Assembly (NCBI GenBank): GCA_021731425.1
Contig: JAKFXJ010000120.1
Span: 1 to 6,987, forward strand
DNA from: Limnohabitans sp.
Lineage (GTDB): Bacteria; Pseudomonadota; Gammaproteobacteria; Burkholderiales; Burkholderiaceae_C
DNA: 6,987 nt
Direction: 5' to 3'
Shown: positions 1 through 6,467 of the stretch, piece by piece
How the letters are laid out: each line of letters opens with the position of its first letter
How positions within the stretch are numbered: position 1 is the stretch's first letter
Notes under the pieces: model-generated
What the model was told of the DNA's origin: nothing
Database searches by the model: none
Seen by the model: the letters and a program-made list of their open reading frames with translations, nothing else
Program-made: the position numbers and the translations under genes

Positions 1-86
1 AGGTTTTTGGCGATTTCGGCCGCCAATACAGGGTTGGCATTGCCGGTGAACAGCATGAATTCGGGGGGGAGTGAGGCAGGCTGCAT
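1..86 (-). CDS. prs: Ribose-phosphate pyrophosphokinase, N-terminal fragment (cut by window edge)
   Basis: Reading the minus strand from the ATG at 86 gives MQPASLPPEFMLFTGNANP, followed by VLAAEIAKN, and runs off the left edge in frame. The block FTGNANPxLAAE is the recognisable start of bacterial Prs, which makes PRPP from ribose 5-phosphate and ATP in the cytosol for nucleotide, His and Trp synthesis. Only 28 codons are present, so none of the catalytic or PRPP-binding motifs can be checked. I chose the ATG at 86 because beta-proteobacterial Prs proteins usually carry a short extension before the MxFTGNA block. An internal ATG at 56 is the alternative. A GGA lies about 8 bases upstream of the chosen ATG. 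The gene starts 47 bp after the end of the tRNA-Gln and is probably transcribed with it. Identity rests on the short N-terminus plus the ispE/tRNA-Gln context. Confidence 0.8.
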   Translation of the reverse strand, partial: MQPASLPPEFMLFTGNANPVLAAEIAKN

Positions 87-133
87 GTGCATTCCAGCGA
101 TCAGATAAAGGGGCCTGTACGATTGAACGTATT

Positions 134-210
134 TGGCAGGGGAAGAAGGACTCGAACCTTCGAATGCCGGAATCAAAATCCGGTGCCTTAACCAACTTGG
201 CGACTCCCCT
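134..210 (-). tRNA. tRNA-Gln (anticodon UUG), CCA encoded
   Basis: The minus strand folds into a complete 77-nt cloverleaf. The acceptor stem AGGGGAG pairs with TTCCCCT, giving A1-U72 and one G-U at the base. A D-arm with stem GCC/GGC follows. The anticodon stem CCGGA/TCCGG has loop TTTTGAT, so the anticodon is TTG (bases 176-174), which reads CAA/CAG glutamine codons. The T-arm is GAAGG/CCTTC with loop TTCGAGT. The discriminator base is G73, the usual glutamine-tRNA identity base, and the 3' CCA is encoded. The gene sits 34 bp after the ispE stop and 47 bp before prs on the same strand, so it is probably cut out of a longer transcript. A tRNA-Gln next to ispE and prs is, from memory, a common arrangement in betaproteobacteria. 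Confidence 0.96.
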
Positions 211-222
211 ACACGGGTTGAC

Positions 223-235
223 CGCTGAAACAGCG
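223..235. other. Small hairpin between ispE and tRNA-Gln
   Basis: An exact inverted repeat, CGCTG-AAA-CAGCG, fills the middle of the 34-bp gap between the ispE stop codon and the tRNA 5' end. On the transcribed (minus) strand the stem can be extended by a few wobble pairs. It has no U-tract after it, so it does not look like an intrinsic terminator. It could be a processing or mRNA 3'-end structure ahead of the tRNA, but that is inference. The repeat could also be chance in GC-rich DNA. Confidence 0.3.
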
Positions 236-244
236 ACCGACCGA

Positions 245-1090
245 TCAACTATCGCTGGATGCCCATCCTTGCAAAGGGTGAGCTTCCATATTGCTGCAAA
301 GCCGGGCCAGAAAGCGGTCAGGAACCAAAACTTTCGTGGTGCTGTCCATGCAATGGGCAAACACGGCACTGCCGGAACCCGTCATTCTGCCCTGTAAACC
401 GGCTTGGTTGAGGGCCTGGATGGCTTGCTCAACACCGGGGCACAAAGTCTGCGCAACGGGTTGCAGATCATTGTGACCGAAGTCATATGTCTCTGCAGCA
501 AAGACCGACATTGTAGCAGCGTTTGTGTCGCGTTGGAGGTCCGGGTGCGCAAAAATTTGAGATGTTTCGATGCCCTGAGGCGGCTTGAGCACCCAAAACT
601 GGGCGGCGGGCAGTGTGATGGGGGTGATTTTTTCGCCCACGCCCTCGACCCAAGCGTTGTGCCCACGCAGGAAAAATGGCACATCCGCGCCCAATTGCAG
701 ACCCAGCTTTTCCAGGGTGGGCAGACTCAGGTTCAGACCCCACAAGCGGTTGAGCGCCAGCAGGCAAGTAGCCGCATCGGAGGAGCCGCCGCCCATGCCC
801 GCTTGCGCGGGGATGTGTTTTTCAACCGCAATGTGCACACCCTCGGTGCAGCCGGTGTGGCTTTGCAGCAGGTGCGCTGCGCGGGTGATCAGGTCTTGGG
901 CGGGCAGGGCGATGGTGAGGTCTTCGCGGCTGATGGCACCACCCGGGCGCTTTTCAAAATGCAGCGTGTCGCACCAGTCGATCAGCATGAAGACCGATTG
1001 CAGTTCGTGGTACCCATCGGGGCGACGGCCCGTGATGTGCAAAAACAAATTCAGTTTGGCCGGGGCGGGCACATCGTGCAGCGATTTCAT
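245..1090 (-). CDS. ispE: 4-diphosphocytidyl-2-C-methyl-D-erythritol kinase (IspE)
   Basis: This 281-residue cytosolic GHMP-family kinase phosphorylates CDP-ME at the 2-hydroxyl using ATP, the fourth step of the MEP route to isoprenoid precursors. The order of motifs is typical. PAPAKLNLFLHITGRRPDGYH lies at residues 8-28, with the conserved K12 and the DGYH substrate loop. The glycine-rich ATP loop PAQAGMGGGSSDAAT is at 94-108. The catalytic aspartate is D136 in LGADVPFF. The C-terminal GHMP motif MTGSGSAVF is at 236-244. The length matches the family (E. coli is about 283). The start at 1090 puts the PAPAKLNL block at its usual distance from the N-terminus. No clear Shine-Dalgarno precedes it, and it lies 42 bp after the lolB stop, so it probably depends on the upstream transcript. 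The C-terminal end is about 34 bp from the tRNA-Gln. Nothing looks broken. Confidence 0.97.
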   Translation of the reverse strand: MKSLHDVPAPAKLNLFLHITGRRPDGYHELQSVFMLIDWCDTLHFEKRPGGAISREDLTIALPAQDLITRAAHLLQSHTGCTEGVHIAVEKHIPAQAGMGGGSSDAATCLLALNRLWGLNLSLPTLEKLGLQLGADVPFFLRGHNAWVEGVGEKITPITLPAAQFWVLKPPQGIETSQIFAHPDLQRDTNAATMSVFAAETYDFGHNDLQPVAQTLCPGVEQAIQALNQAGLQGRMTGSGSAVFAHCMDSTTKVLVPDRFLARLCSNMEAHPLQGWASSDS

Positions 1091-1132
1091 GGCTGGATTA
1101 TCGTCAAGCTGGGGGTGCCGCCGTGGACAAGC

Positions 1133-1654
1133 TCAGCGGTCCAAAGCGATGCGCAGCACCGCGCCGGGGCTAGGCTCGCGCCGCTCGGCGCTGATGCGGC
1201 CCTGGGCGTGCGCCGATAAATCGACTTGCCAGCCGGGTGCTTCGGCGGGGCGGCCTGCCAACCACTCGAACAAAGCGGCAATGGGCAGTTCAGTGCCCGT
1301 CAGGCGAGCGCCCAGCTTTTGCAGGCTCGGGCTGTTCACCTGTTGCTGGCCTTGTGCCAGCCGTGCGTCCTGGGGCGTCCACTCCAGGCGGGCCAGGGTG
1401 GTGCCGATGGGGCTGAGCAAAACCATTTCTCCAGCTTGGGCCGAGCCTTGCAACTCGAAACCGGCACTGAGCGATTCCGGCGGGTCCTTGAGCACCTGAA
1501 TGGCCATGCGCCCTGTCCAATAGGCGTTGACGTCCACGGGGTTCATGCGGGGTGTGGCGCAACCCGCGGTCAGCATGGCACAGGCCATGGCCAACACCCA
1601 TACCCGTTGCCGAGCATGGTGGGTGGGCGCCTTGGCGTGATCGCAGCGCTTCAT
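1133..1654 (-). CDS. lolB: Outer-membrane lipoprotein receptor LolB
   Basis: This 173-residue lipoprotein precursor is called as LolB, which sits in the outer membrane, receives lipoproteins from the periplasmic carrier LolA and inserts them. The N-terminus has basic residues, a hydrophobic stretch (about residues 18-31) and a lipobox LTAGC with the lipidated cysteine at residue 32. The mature part has a LolB-like pattern: YWTGRMAIQV, FELQGSAQAGEMVLLSPIG and TGTELPIAALFEWLAGRP resemble the E. coli segments around NPLG and LTGMPIPLNSLRQWILG. It is shorter than E. coli LolB (207 with signal), mainly at the C-terminus. I chose the ATG at 1654, not the longer in-frame start at 1765. It gives a proper signal peptide at the N-terminus and makes an exact ATGA overlap with the stop of the upstream TPR gene, which suggests translational coupling. 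The family call is supported by the lolB-ispE order. Confidence 0.88.
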   Translation of the reverse strand: MKRCDHAKAPTHHARQRVWVLAMACAMLTAGCATPRMNPVDVNAYWTGRMAIQVLKDPPESLSAGFELQGSAQAGEMVLLSPIGTTLARLEWTPQDARLAQGQQQVNSPSLQKLGARLTGTELPIAALFEWLAGRPAEAPGWQVDLSAHAQGRISAERREPSPGAVLRIALDR

Positions 1655-3396
1655 GGCTTGAATTGGAAGCGCTTCATGGTCTCGACCAAGGTGTCGTTGT
1701 CGGCTTTGAGCAGCAAGCCCTCGCGCCAAACTGCACCCGCTTGCTGGCGCTGGCCCATGACCCACAGCACTTCGCCCAAATGGGCAGCAATTTCGGCGTC
1801 GGGGCGGGCTTTGAAGGCGGTCTGCAAAAGTTGCAGGGCTTCCGCATATTGGCCCTGCCGAAACGCGACCCAGCCCAAGCTGTCCTGAATGTAGGCATCG
1901 TCCGGGGCCAGCTTCAGGGCCTGTGTGATGAGTTGGCGTGCTTCGTCAAGACGGATGTTGCGGTCGGCCAGTGAATAACCCAGGGCGTTGAAGGCCTGGG
2001 GGTCTTCGGGTTTGCGCTTCATCAGTTCGCGCAGCACGCTTTCCATCTCGTCAAAGCGTTTGAGCTTTTCACTGACCAGGGCCATCTCCGACATCAAGTC
2101 GGTGTTTTGCGGCTGCTCAGTCATGGCTTGCTTGAGCAAGGTGTAAGCCTCGTCCAGGCGTTTGTTGTCGCGCAGCCACATGGACTGAACCAGGGTTTTG
2201 CGGGTGGCTTGCTCGGTGTTGGTGGTTTTGATTTGTGCCAGCACTTGGCGGGCTTCTTCCAGACGGCCTTGTTGTGTGAGCAGGTCGGCTCGGCGGCTGG
2301 CCAGCTTGATCGGATCGGCGTCGGCGGGGACCTGAGCCAACCATTGCTCAGCCTGGGACAGTTGGCCTTGGCGCTGCGCCATCTGGGCCAGTGCCATCAG
2401 GGCCTCGGCCAGACCGGTTTGTGCCTCTTTGTCCTGGCTGGCTTGGGCCAGTGTCACATGCTGGCGCAGTTTCTGTTCGGCTTCGGCCAGTTTTCCGGTT
2501 TCCTGCAGCAGCAAACCATGCACCAGCCAACCATCGGCAAAGCTGGGGTGCTCCGCATTCAGGCGAGCGAGTTGTTGCAAGGCTTCGGCTTGTTGTGGCA
2601 GGCCGATCAGGTGGCGGGCATAGCCCAGTCGCAACTCAGGTTGCACAGCCCCTTTCATGGCCTGGGCCAACAAGGGGGTCATCTCAGATGGTGCCGCATT
2701 GGCCAGGCTCAGCGCGAGAATCAGGGGGCCAGGGGCCGAGGCGTCTGCAGCACGGCCCTGGCGTGTGGCTTCTACTGCCAGTGCCAGTTGCCCGGCTTCG
2801 CGCCGCATGCGGCCGACGGTGGTCCAGGCGGCGGCCGCGGTGCTGCTTTGTTTCAGGGCCGCGGCCAGGGCTTTTTCGACCGTGTCAGCGGCGGTTTTTT
2901 TGTCTTGCACCCTGGCAAACACCCGGGGCACCGACGCAATGGCCGCATTTTGCTCAGCCGCTGGAAGCTCCCGGATCGACACACTCAGGGCCTTGCCAGC
3001 CTCGTTCACCCGGTTGAGAGCCAGCAAAATTTGCAAGATATAGCGGTTGGCTTCGGTGTTTTCGGGCGCCGCGCTTTTCCACGCTTGTGCCGCTTGCAAA
3101 GCCGACTCGCCCGAGCGCGATTGCAAAGCCAGGTCAACGGCACGCTTAAACAGCGCCGGGTCACGGGTTTTGCGAGCCGCGTCCAAAATGATCGAGAAAC
3201 CACTGCCCGGCGAGCCGCTGCGCACATTCAACTCGCCCATCAACAACTGGTAAAAAAGTGCCGCATCGAGCGCCGATTGTGGCGGTGGGGCTTTGTCTGT
3301 TGTGGGGGCCGGGGACGCTTTGGCTGGCGTGGCCGGTTGCGCCCAAGCGCTCCAGACGCAAGAGGAGATGAGGGCGAGTCGAAACCAGAATTTCAT
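1651..3396 (-). CDS. Exported tetratricopeptide-repeat protein of the lolB-ispE cluster
   Basis: This 581-residue protein has a cleavable signal peptide (MKFWFRLALISSCVWSAWA, likely cut after A19) and no lipobox cysteine, so it is probably periplasmic. A Pro/Ala/Thr-rich linker (about 20-42) follows. The rest is alpha-helical solenoid of degenerate TPR units. The clearest three are 34-residue units in tandem near the C-terminus: 465-498 (FNALGYSLADRN...), 499-532 (IQDSLGWVAFRQGQYAEAL...) and 533-566. TPR proteins are scaffolds for protein contacts and no enzymatic motif is visible. A TPR gene directly before lolB is also known in Pseudomonas, so a role near outer-membrane lipoprotein transport is a fair guess but unproven. 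The start at 3396 is chosen because it places the signal peptide first. The longer in-frame extension to 3741 would cover mutM antisense and lacks TPR character. Its TGA overlaps the lolB ATG. Confidence 0.87.
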   Translation of the reverse strand: MKFWFRLALISSCVWSAWAQPATPAKASPAPTTDKAPPPQSALDAALFYQLLMGELNVRSGSPGSGFSIILDAARKTRDPALFKRAVDLALQSRSGESALQAAQAWKSAAPENTEANRYILQILLALNRVNEAGKALSVSIRELPAAEQNAAIASVPRVFARVQDKKTAADTVEKALAAALKQSSTAAAAWTTVGRMRREAGQLALAVEATRQGRAADASAPGPLILALSLANAAPSEMTPLLAQAMKGAVQPELRLGYARHLIGLPQQAEALQQLARLNAEHPSFADGWLVHGLLLQETGKLAEAEQKLRQHVTLAQASQDKEAQTGLAEALMALAQMAQRQGQLSQAEQWLAQVPADADPIKLASRRADLLTQQGRLEEARQVLAQIKTTNTEQATRKTLVQSMWLRDNKRLDEAYTLLKQAMTEQPQNTDLMSEMALVSEKLKRFDEMESVLRELMKRKPEDPQAFNALGYSLADRNIRLDEARQLITQALKLAPDDAYIQDSLGWVAFRQGQYAEALQLLQTAFKARPDAEIAAHLGEVLWVMGQRQQAGAVWREGLLLKADNDTLVETMKRFQFKP

Positions 3397-3466
3397 GTCT
3401 TCATCATAATCCAGCCACCCGCTGGCATGTGCCATGCAGCCCAAGCCCTTTTTTGCATCAGAGCCC
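3397..3466. promoter_or_regulatory. Divergent intergenic region between the TPR-lolB-ispE and mutM-mutY units
   Basis: The 70 bp between the two divergent start codons must hold promoters for both directions, unless transcription begins inside the opposite gene. On the minus strand TATGAT (3408-3403) is a good -10 match, but it lies so close to the ATG at 3396 that the transcript would be nearly leaderless, and no matching -35 is visible. On the plus strand no convincing -10/-35 pair was found. The middle holds overlapping inverted repeats (see separate entry). A T6 run lies at about 3449-3454. The exact promoter positions are not resolved. Confidence 0.4.
3421..3440. repeat. Imperfect inverted repeat in the divergent promoter region
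   Basis: The 20-base stretch GCTGGCATGTGCCATGCAGC pairs GCTG with CAGC and CATG with CATG around a TGC centre, with one unpaired G (3425) on the left arm. It also contains the exact smaller repeat TGGCA-TG-TGCCA (3423-3434). Its place midway between two divergent genes fits an operator or an RNA hairpin in a leader. No known regulator site is recognised, and a repeat this short could arise by chance. Confidence 0.35.
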
Positions 3467-4282
3467 ATGCCCGAACTCCCCGAAGTTGAAGTCACCCGTC
3501 GCAGTTTTGCCGACCGCATTGCCTCGGCCCAGATCTTGGCCCTGCACATGGGCAAGCCCCTGCGCTGGCCTTTGGGCGTGCCTGCCCCAAGCTTGGTGGG
3601 GCGGCAAATTTGGGGCGTGCGCAGGCGCGGCAAATACCTGTTGCTCGATCTGGACCAGGGACTTTTGCTTGTCCACTTGGGCATGTCTGGCAGCCTGAAC
3701 TTTGCCCCCAACCAGCCCGAATCTGGCCCGCACGACCACATGGACCTGGTGACCGACCGAGGTGTGCTGCGCTTGCACGACCCGCGCCGCTTTGGGGCGG
3801 TGGTTTGGGCCCCAAGTGAGGACTCTCCTCAAGCGCAAAAGCTGCTGGGGCGTTTGGGTGTGGAGCCTTTGAGCGCCCAGTTCGATGCGGCGGCTTTTGC
3901 CCAGGCCCTCAAAAAACGGCAGTCGCCCATCAAGCAGGTGCTGCTGGCGGGTGACGAGGTGGTGGGTGTGGGCAACATTTACGCCTCCGAAGCCTTGTTC
4001 ATGGCGGGTATTCGTCCCACCACCAAGGCCTCGCGTTTGTCCAAACCCCGGGTGGCCCGGCTGCACACGGCCATCGTGCAGGTGCTGACCCGTGCGGTGG
4101 AACAGGGCGGAAGCTCGCTCAGAGATTTTGTCAGCGCCGAGGGCCGCACCGGTTACTTTCAATTGGAAGCGGCGGTGTACGGCCGCGCGGGCGAGCCTTG
4201 CCGGGTGTGCACCACCCCCATCAAATCGATGCTGCAAGGCCAGCGCACCACCTTTTACTGCCCCACATGCCAAAAGCCATAA
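3467..4282 (+). CDS. mutM: Formamidopyrimidine-DNA glycosylase (Fpg/MutM)
   Basis: This 271-residue bifunctional DNA glycosylase/AP lyase removes 8-oxoguanine and FaPy bases from DNA. The start is fixed by mechanism: the ATG at 3467 gives MPELPEVE, and after Met removal the N-terminal proline (P2) is the nucleophile, with E3 beside it. An in-frame ATG at 3434 would add 11 residues and hide that proline. Other hallmarks are K56 in [11 protein letters not shown], the DPRRFG loop at 105-110 with M73 (void-filling residues), and the helix-two-turn-helix segment [20 protein letters not shown] (155-174) with K156 and N170. The C-terminal zinc finger has C245, C248, C265 and C268. Length equals the usual 269-274. 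It is the first gene of a unit with mutY and overlaps it by 16 bp. No strong Shine-Dalgarno is seen. Confidence 0.97.
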   Translation: MPELPEVEVTRRSFADRIASAQILALHMGKPLRWPLGVPAPSLVGRQIWGVRRRGKYLLLDLDQGLLLVHLGMSGSLNFAPNQPESGPHDHMDLVTDRGVLRLHDPRRFGAVVWAPSEDSPQAQKLLGRLGVEPLSAQFDAAAFAQALKKRQSPIKQVLLAGDEVVGVGNIYASEALFMAGIRPTTKASRLSKPRVARLHTAIVQVLTRAVEQGGSSLRDFVSAEGRTGYFQLEAAVYGRAGEPCRVCTTPIKSMLQGQRTTFYCPTCQKP

Positions 4283-5307
4283 CGACCTTGCCCGAAGGGT
4301 TTGCCCGCCGCATGGTGGACTGGCAGCGCCTGCACGGCCGCCAAAGCCTGCCTTGGCAAAACACCCGTGACCCTTACCGCGTCTGGCTGTCCGAAATCAT
4401 GCTGCAGCAAACGCAGGTGAGCACGGTGCTGGACTACTTCCCCCGGTTTTTGGGGCGCTTTCCGGACGTGGCCGCTTTGGCCGCCGCGCCGCAAGACGAT
4501 GTGCTGGCGCTGTGGAGCGGCTTAGGCTATTACAGCCGCGCCCGCAACCTGCATAAATGCGCCCAAGAGGTGATGGGGCGTTTTGGCGGCACCTTTCCGC
4601 GTCGCGCCGAAGACTTGCAAACCCTGCCCGGCATTGGCAGGTCGACCGCTGCGGCGATTGCGGCCTTTTGTTTTGACGAACGAGCCGCCATTCTGGACGG
4701 CAACGTCAAGCGCGTGCTGACCCGCGTGTTGGGCTATGGCGCAGACTTGGCTGTCGCCAAAAACGAAAAAGCCCTGTGGGCGCTGGCGCAAGACCTCTTG
4801 CCTGAGCCAGTGGCCGACATGCCGCGCTACACCCAGGCCCTGATGGACTTAGGCGCCACCGTGTGTTTGTCGCGCAAAGCGCAGTGCCAGGCCTGCCCCG
4901 TCAGCACCGTGTGCCAGGCCCAAGCACAAGGCGAGCCGCTGGCCTATCCCGTCAAAACCCGCAAGCTCAAGCGCAGCAGCGCCACGTTGTGGTTGCTGTG
5001 GGCAGTCAACGCGCAAGGCCAGGTGTGGCTGCAAAAACGGCCGGACACGGGCATTTGGGCGGGCTTGTTCAGCTTGCCGGTGTTTGAGACGGAAGCGCAG
5101 CTGCTCGCAGTTTGGCCACAAGGGGCGCAGCCTGAGTTCATTGCGCCTTGGAAGCATGTGCTCACGCACCGCGATTTGCATTTGCACCCGGTGCGCATGA
5201 CCGGCTCAGCGCTGTCCGCCCCGAGTTGCGAAGGGCAGTGGGTCGACGCTCAGGCCTGGCCAGATTTGGGCTTGCCCGCACCCATCCGGACGCTGCTTGC
5301 TTCATAA
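4267..5307 (+). CDS. mutY: Adenine DNA glycosylase (MutY)
   Basis: This 346-residue glycosylase removes adenine paired with 8-oxoguanine, completing the repair started by MutM. The N-terminal catalytic domain has the general acid E43 ([12 protein letters not shown], residues 40-51), the helix-hairpin-helix [12 protein letters not shown] (120-131) and catalytic D144 in ILDGNVKR. The [4Fe-4S] cysteines are C200, C207, C210 and C216 with the family spacing 6-2-5. The C-terminal NUDIX-like 8-oxoG recognition domain runs from about 238 and includes [17 protein letters not shown]. The E. coli FSH recognition loop reads LTH here (299-301). The start at 4267 overlaps the end of mutM by 16 bp. A TTG at 4288 is possible. 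The ATG at 4312 would leave only 12 residues before the conserved LPW, probably too few. A longer reading from 4198 lies wholly inside mutM. Length fits the family (E. coli 350). Confidence 0.96.
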   Translation: MPKAITTLPEGFARRMVDWQRLHGRQSLPWQNTRDPYRVWLSEIMLQQTQVSTVLDYFPRFLGRFPDVAALAAAPQDDVLALWSGLGYYSRARNLHKCAQEVMGRFGGTFPRRAEDLQTLPGIGRSTAAAIAAFCFDERAAILDGNVKRVLTRVLGYGADLAVAKNEKALWALAQDLLPEPVADMPRYTQALMDLGATVCLSRKAQCQACPVSTVCQAQAQGEPLAYPVKTRKLKRSSATLWLLWAVNAQGQVWLQKRPDTGIWAGLFSLPVFETEAQLLAVWPQGAQPEFIAPWKHVLTHRDLHLHPVRMTGSALSAPSCEGQWVDAQAWPDLGLPAPIRTLLAS

Positions 5308-5313
5308 ACATGT

Positions 5314-5328
5314 GCCCGTCGCACGGGC
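5314..5328. other. GC-rich hairpin after mutY
   Basis: GCCCGT-CGC-ACGGGC is a perfect 6-bp stem with a 3-base loop, starting 6 bases after the mutY stop. A T-tract does not follow on the plus strand (the next bases are CCAGAAATTCAA), so it is at best a weak or Rho-assisted terminator or an mRNA 3'-end stabiliser separating mutY from the next gene. Confidence 0.4.
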
Positions 5329-5365
5329 CCAGAAATTCAACAATCCGTAACGCATTTCGTTTAGG

Positions 5366-5371
5366 TAAAAT
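5366..5371 (+). promoter_or_regulatory. Possible -10 box for the MBL-fold gene
   Basis: TAAAAT lies 30 bases before the start codon, inside GTTTAGGTAAAATCTC. It matches TATAAT at five of six positions. No good -35 hexamer is seen 16-18 bases upstream. A TTCAAC at 5336-5341 is too far away (24-base spacer). It is the most promoter-like element in the 94-bp gap. Confidence 0.4.
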
Positions 5372-5389
5372 CTCAACACTACACAGACC

Positions 5390-5394
5390 GGAGA
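5390..5394 (+). promoter_or_regulatory. Ribosome binding site that decides the MBL-fold gene start
   Basis: GGAGA (5390-5394) sits 7 bases before the ATG at 5402 but only 1 base before the ATG at 5396. Normal Shine-Dalgarno spacing therefore favours 5402. It is the clearest ribosome binding site in the window. Confidence 0.7.
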
Positions 5395-5401
5395 AATGTC
5401 C

Positions 5402-6415
5402 ATGTCCAAAGCATCCACCAAGGCCCCTGTCAAAGCCTTCGCCAGCCAGGCCGACCTGACTGAAAAGAAGATCACTTTCGAGCAACTCAGCAAGCACTGC
5501 TGGGCCTACACCGCCGAGGGCGACCCCAACTCCGGCGTGATCATTGGTGACCGCTTCATCATGGTCAGCGACGCCACCGCCACCCCGGCCATGGCGCAAG
5601 ACCTGATCAAGAAGATCCGCACCGTCAGCGATCTGCCCATCAAATACGTGCTGCTGACCCACTACCACGCGGTGCGTGTTTTGGGCGCTTATGCCTACGC
5701 GGCCGAAGGCGCGACCGAGATCATCGCCAGCGAAGGCACTTTGGACCTGATCAAAGAGCGCGGCGCACAAGACATGAAGAGCGAGATGGAGCGCTTCCCC
5801 CGCCTGTTCCGTGGTGCAGACAGCATTCCCGGCCTGACCTGGCCCACCATGGTGGTGGGCGGCGGTAACCCCACCAAGGGCGAAGTGCCCGGCAAACTCA
5901 GCATCAACCTGGGCGGCGTGGTGGTGCAAATCTGGCACCCAGGCCCCGGCCACACACGTGGCGACACCATCGCCTGGGTGGAAGAAGAAAAAGTGCTGTT
6001 CTCGGGCGACTTGGTCGAATACGAAGCCGGTGTGTACACCGGTGACGCCCAGCTCGAAGAGTGGCCCGCCACGCTCGAAGCACTGCGTGCCCTGAACGCC
6101 GAATTCATCGTGCCCGGCCGCGGCGAAGCCATGAAGGGCAATGCCAACGTGAACAAAGCCTTGGACTACACCCAGCGTTGGGTCACCACCCTGTTCCAAG
6201 CGGGCAAAGAAGCCGTGGCCGCCAAGATGGACCTCAAAGCCGCCATGGCCCACACCCGCAAGAGCATGGACCCTGTCTTTGGCCATGTGTTCATTTACGA
6301 GCACTGCCTGCCTTTTGACGTGACCCGTGCTTATGACGAGGCCAGCGGCATCAAGAATCCGCGCATCTGGACGGCCGAGCGCGACATGGAGATGTGGAAA
6401 GCCCTGCAAAGCTGA
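5402..6415 (+). CDS. MBL-fold protein with altered metal site, function unknown
   Basis: This 337-residue protein has no signal peptide and is probably cytosolic. It has the metallo-beta-lactamase fold order: N-terminal strands with a DPNSGVIIGDRFIMVSD segment (41-57), the first metal motif at 86-92, GHTRGD at 183-188, FSGD at 200-203, and PGRG at 238-241. Compared with the canonical HxHxDH motif, residues 87-92 read H-Y-H-A-V-R, so the aspartate is V91 and the last histidine is R92. H184 (third His) and D203 (bridging Asp) are kept. The final His of the usual PGHG is R240. The first metal site (H87, H89, H184) looks intact and the second lost. A roughly 90-residue helical tail follows. The family includes hydrolases, glyoxalase II-like and SoxH-like proteins; no specific substrate can be assigned. 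The frame is intact, the ribosome binding site is good and the codons look optimised, so this is a functional gene. The alternative start is 5396. Confidence 0.9.
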   Translation: MSKASTKAPVKAFASQADLTEKKITFEQLSKHCWAYTAEGDPNSGVIIGDRFIMVSDATATPAMAQDLIKKIRTVSDLPIKYVLLTHYHAVRVLGAYAYAAEGATEIIASEGTLDLIKERGAQDMKSEMERFPRLFRGADSIPGLTWPTMVVGGGNPTKGEVPGKLSINLGGVVVQIWHPGPGHTRGDTIAWVEEEKVLFSGDLVEYEAGVYTGDAQLEEWPATLEALRALNAEFIVPGRGEAMKGNANVNKALDYTQRWVTTLFQAGKEAVAAKMDLKAAMAHTRKSMDPVFGHVFIYEHCLPFDVTRAYDEASGIKNPRIWTAERDMEMWKALQS

Positions 6416-6435
6416 ACCCCGTTGCAGCCCCATAG

Positions 6436-6467
6436 AAAAACCCGCCAGATCTTGGCGGGTTTTTTTT
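6436..6467. terminator. Strong intrinsic terminator, probably bidirectional
   Basis: AAAAACCCGCCA (6436-6447) pairs exactly with TGGCGGGTTTTT (6453-6464) around a 5-base loop GATCT, 20 bases after the MBL-fold stop codon. The plus strand continues with an unbroken run of eight T (6460-6467). On the minus strand the hairpin is followed by five T, so it can also end transcription of the convergent gene on the right. Confidence 0.92.

Noticed and set aside
211..300. Possible promoter for tRNA-Gln (TTGCAA and GATAGT on the minus strand)
   Set aside because: The spacer is only 15 bases and both hexamers match weakly, so it is not listed as a feature.
404..1219. Plus-strand open frames opposite ispE and lolB (also 585-1499 and 1226-1888)
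   Set aside because: They are antisense shadows of ispE, lolB and the TPR gene, without ribosome binding sites or recognisable domains.
1655..1765. N-terminal extension of lolB by 37 codons
   Set aside because: It lies inside the TPR coding sequence and would place the signal peptide and lipobox far from the N-terminus. The ATGA overlap start is better.
2107..3489. A 460-codon plus-strand open frame opposite the TPR gene
   Set aside because: It mirrors the TPR codons, has no domain pattern, and runs through the divergent promoter region into mutM.
3397..3741. N-terminal extension of the TPR gene by 115 codons
   Set aside because: The extension is antisense to mutM and would bury a clear signal peptide in the middle of the protein.
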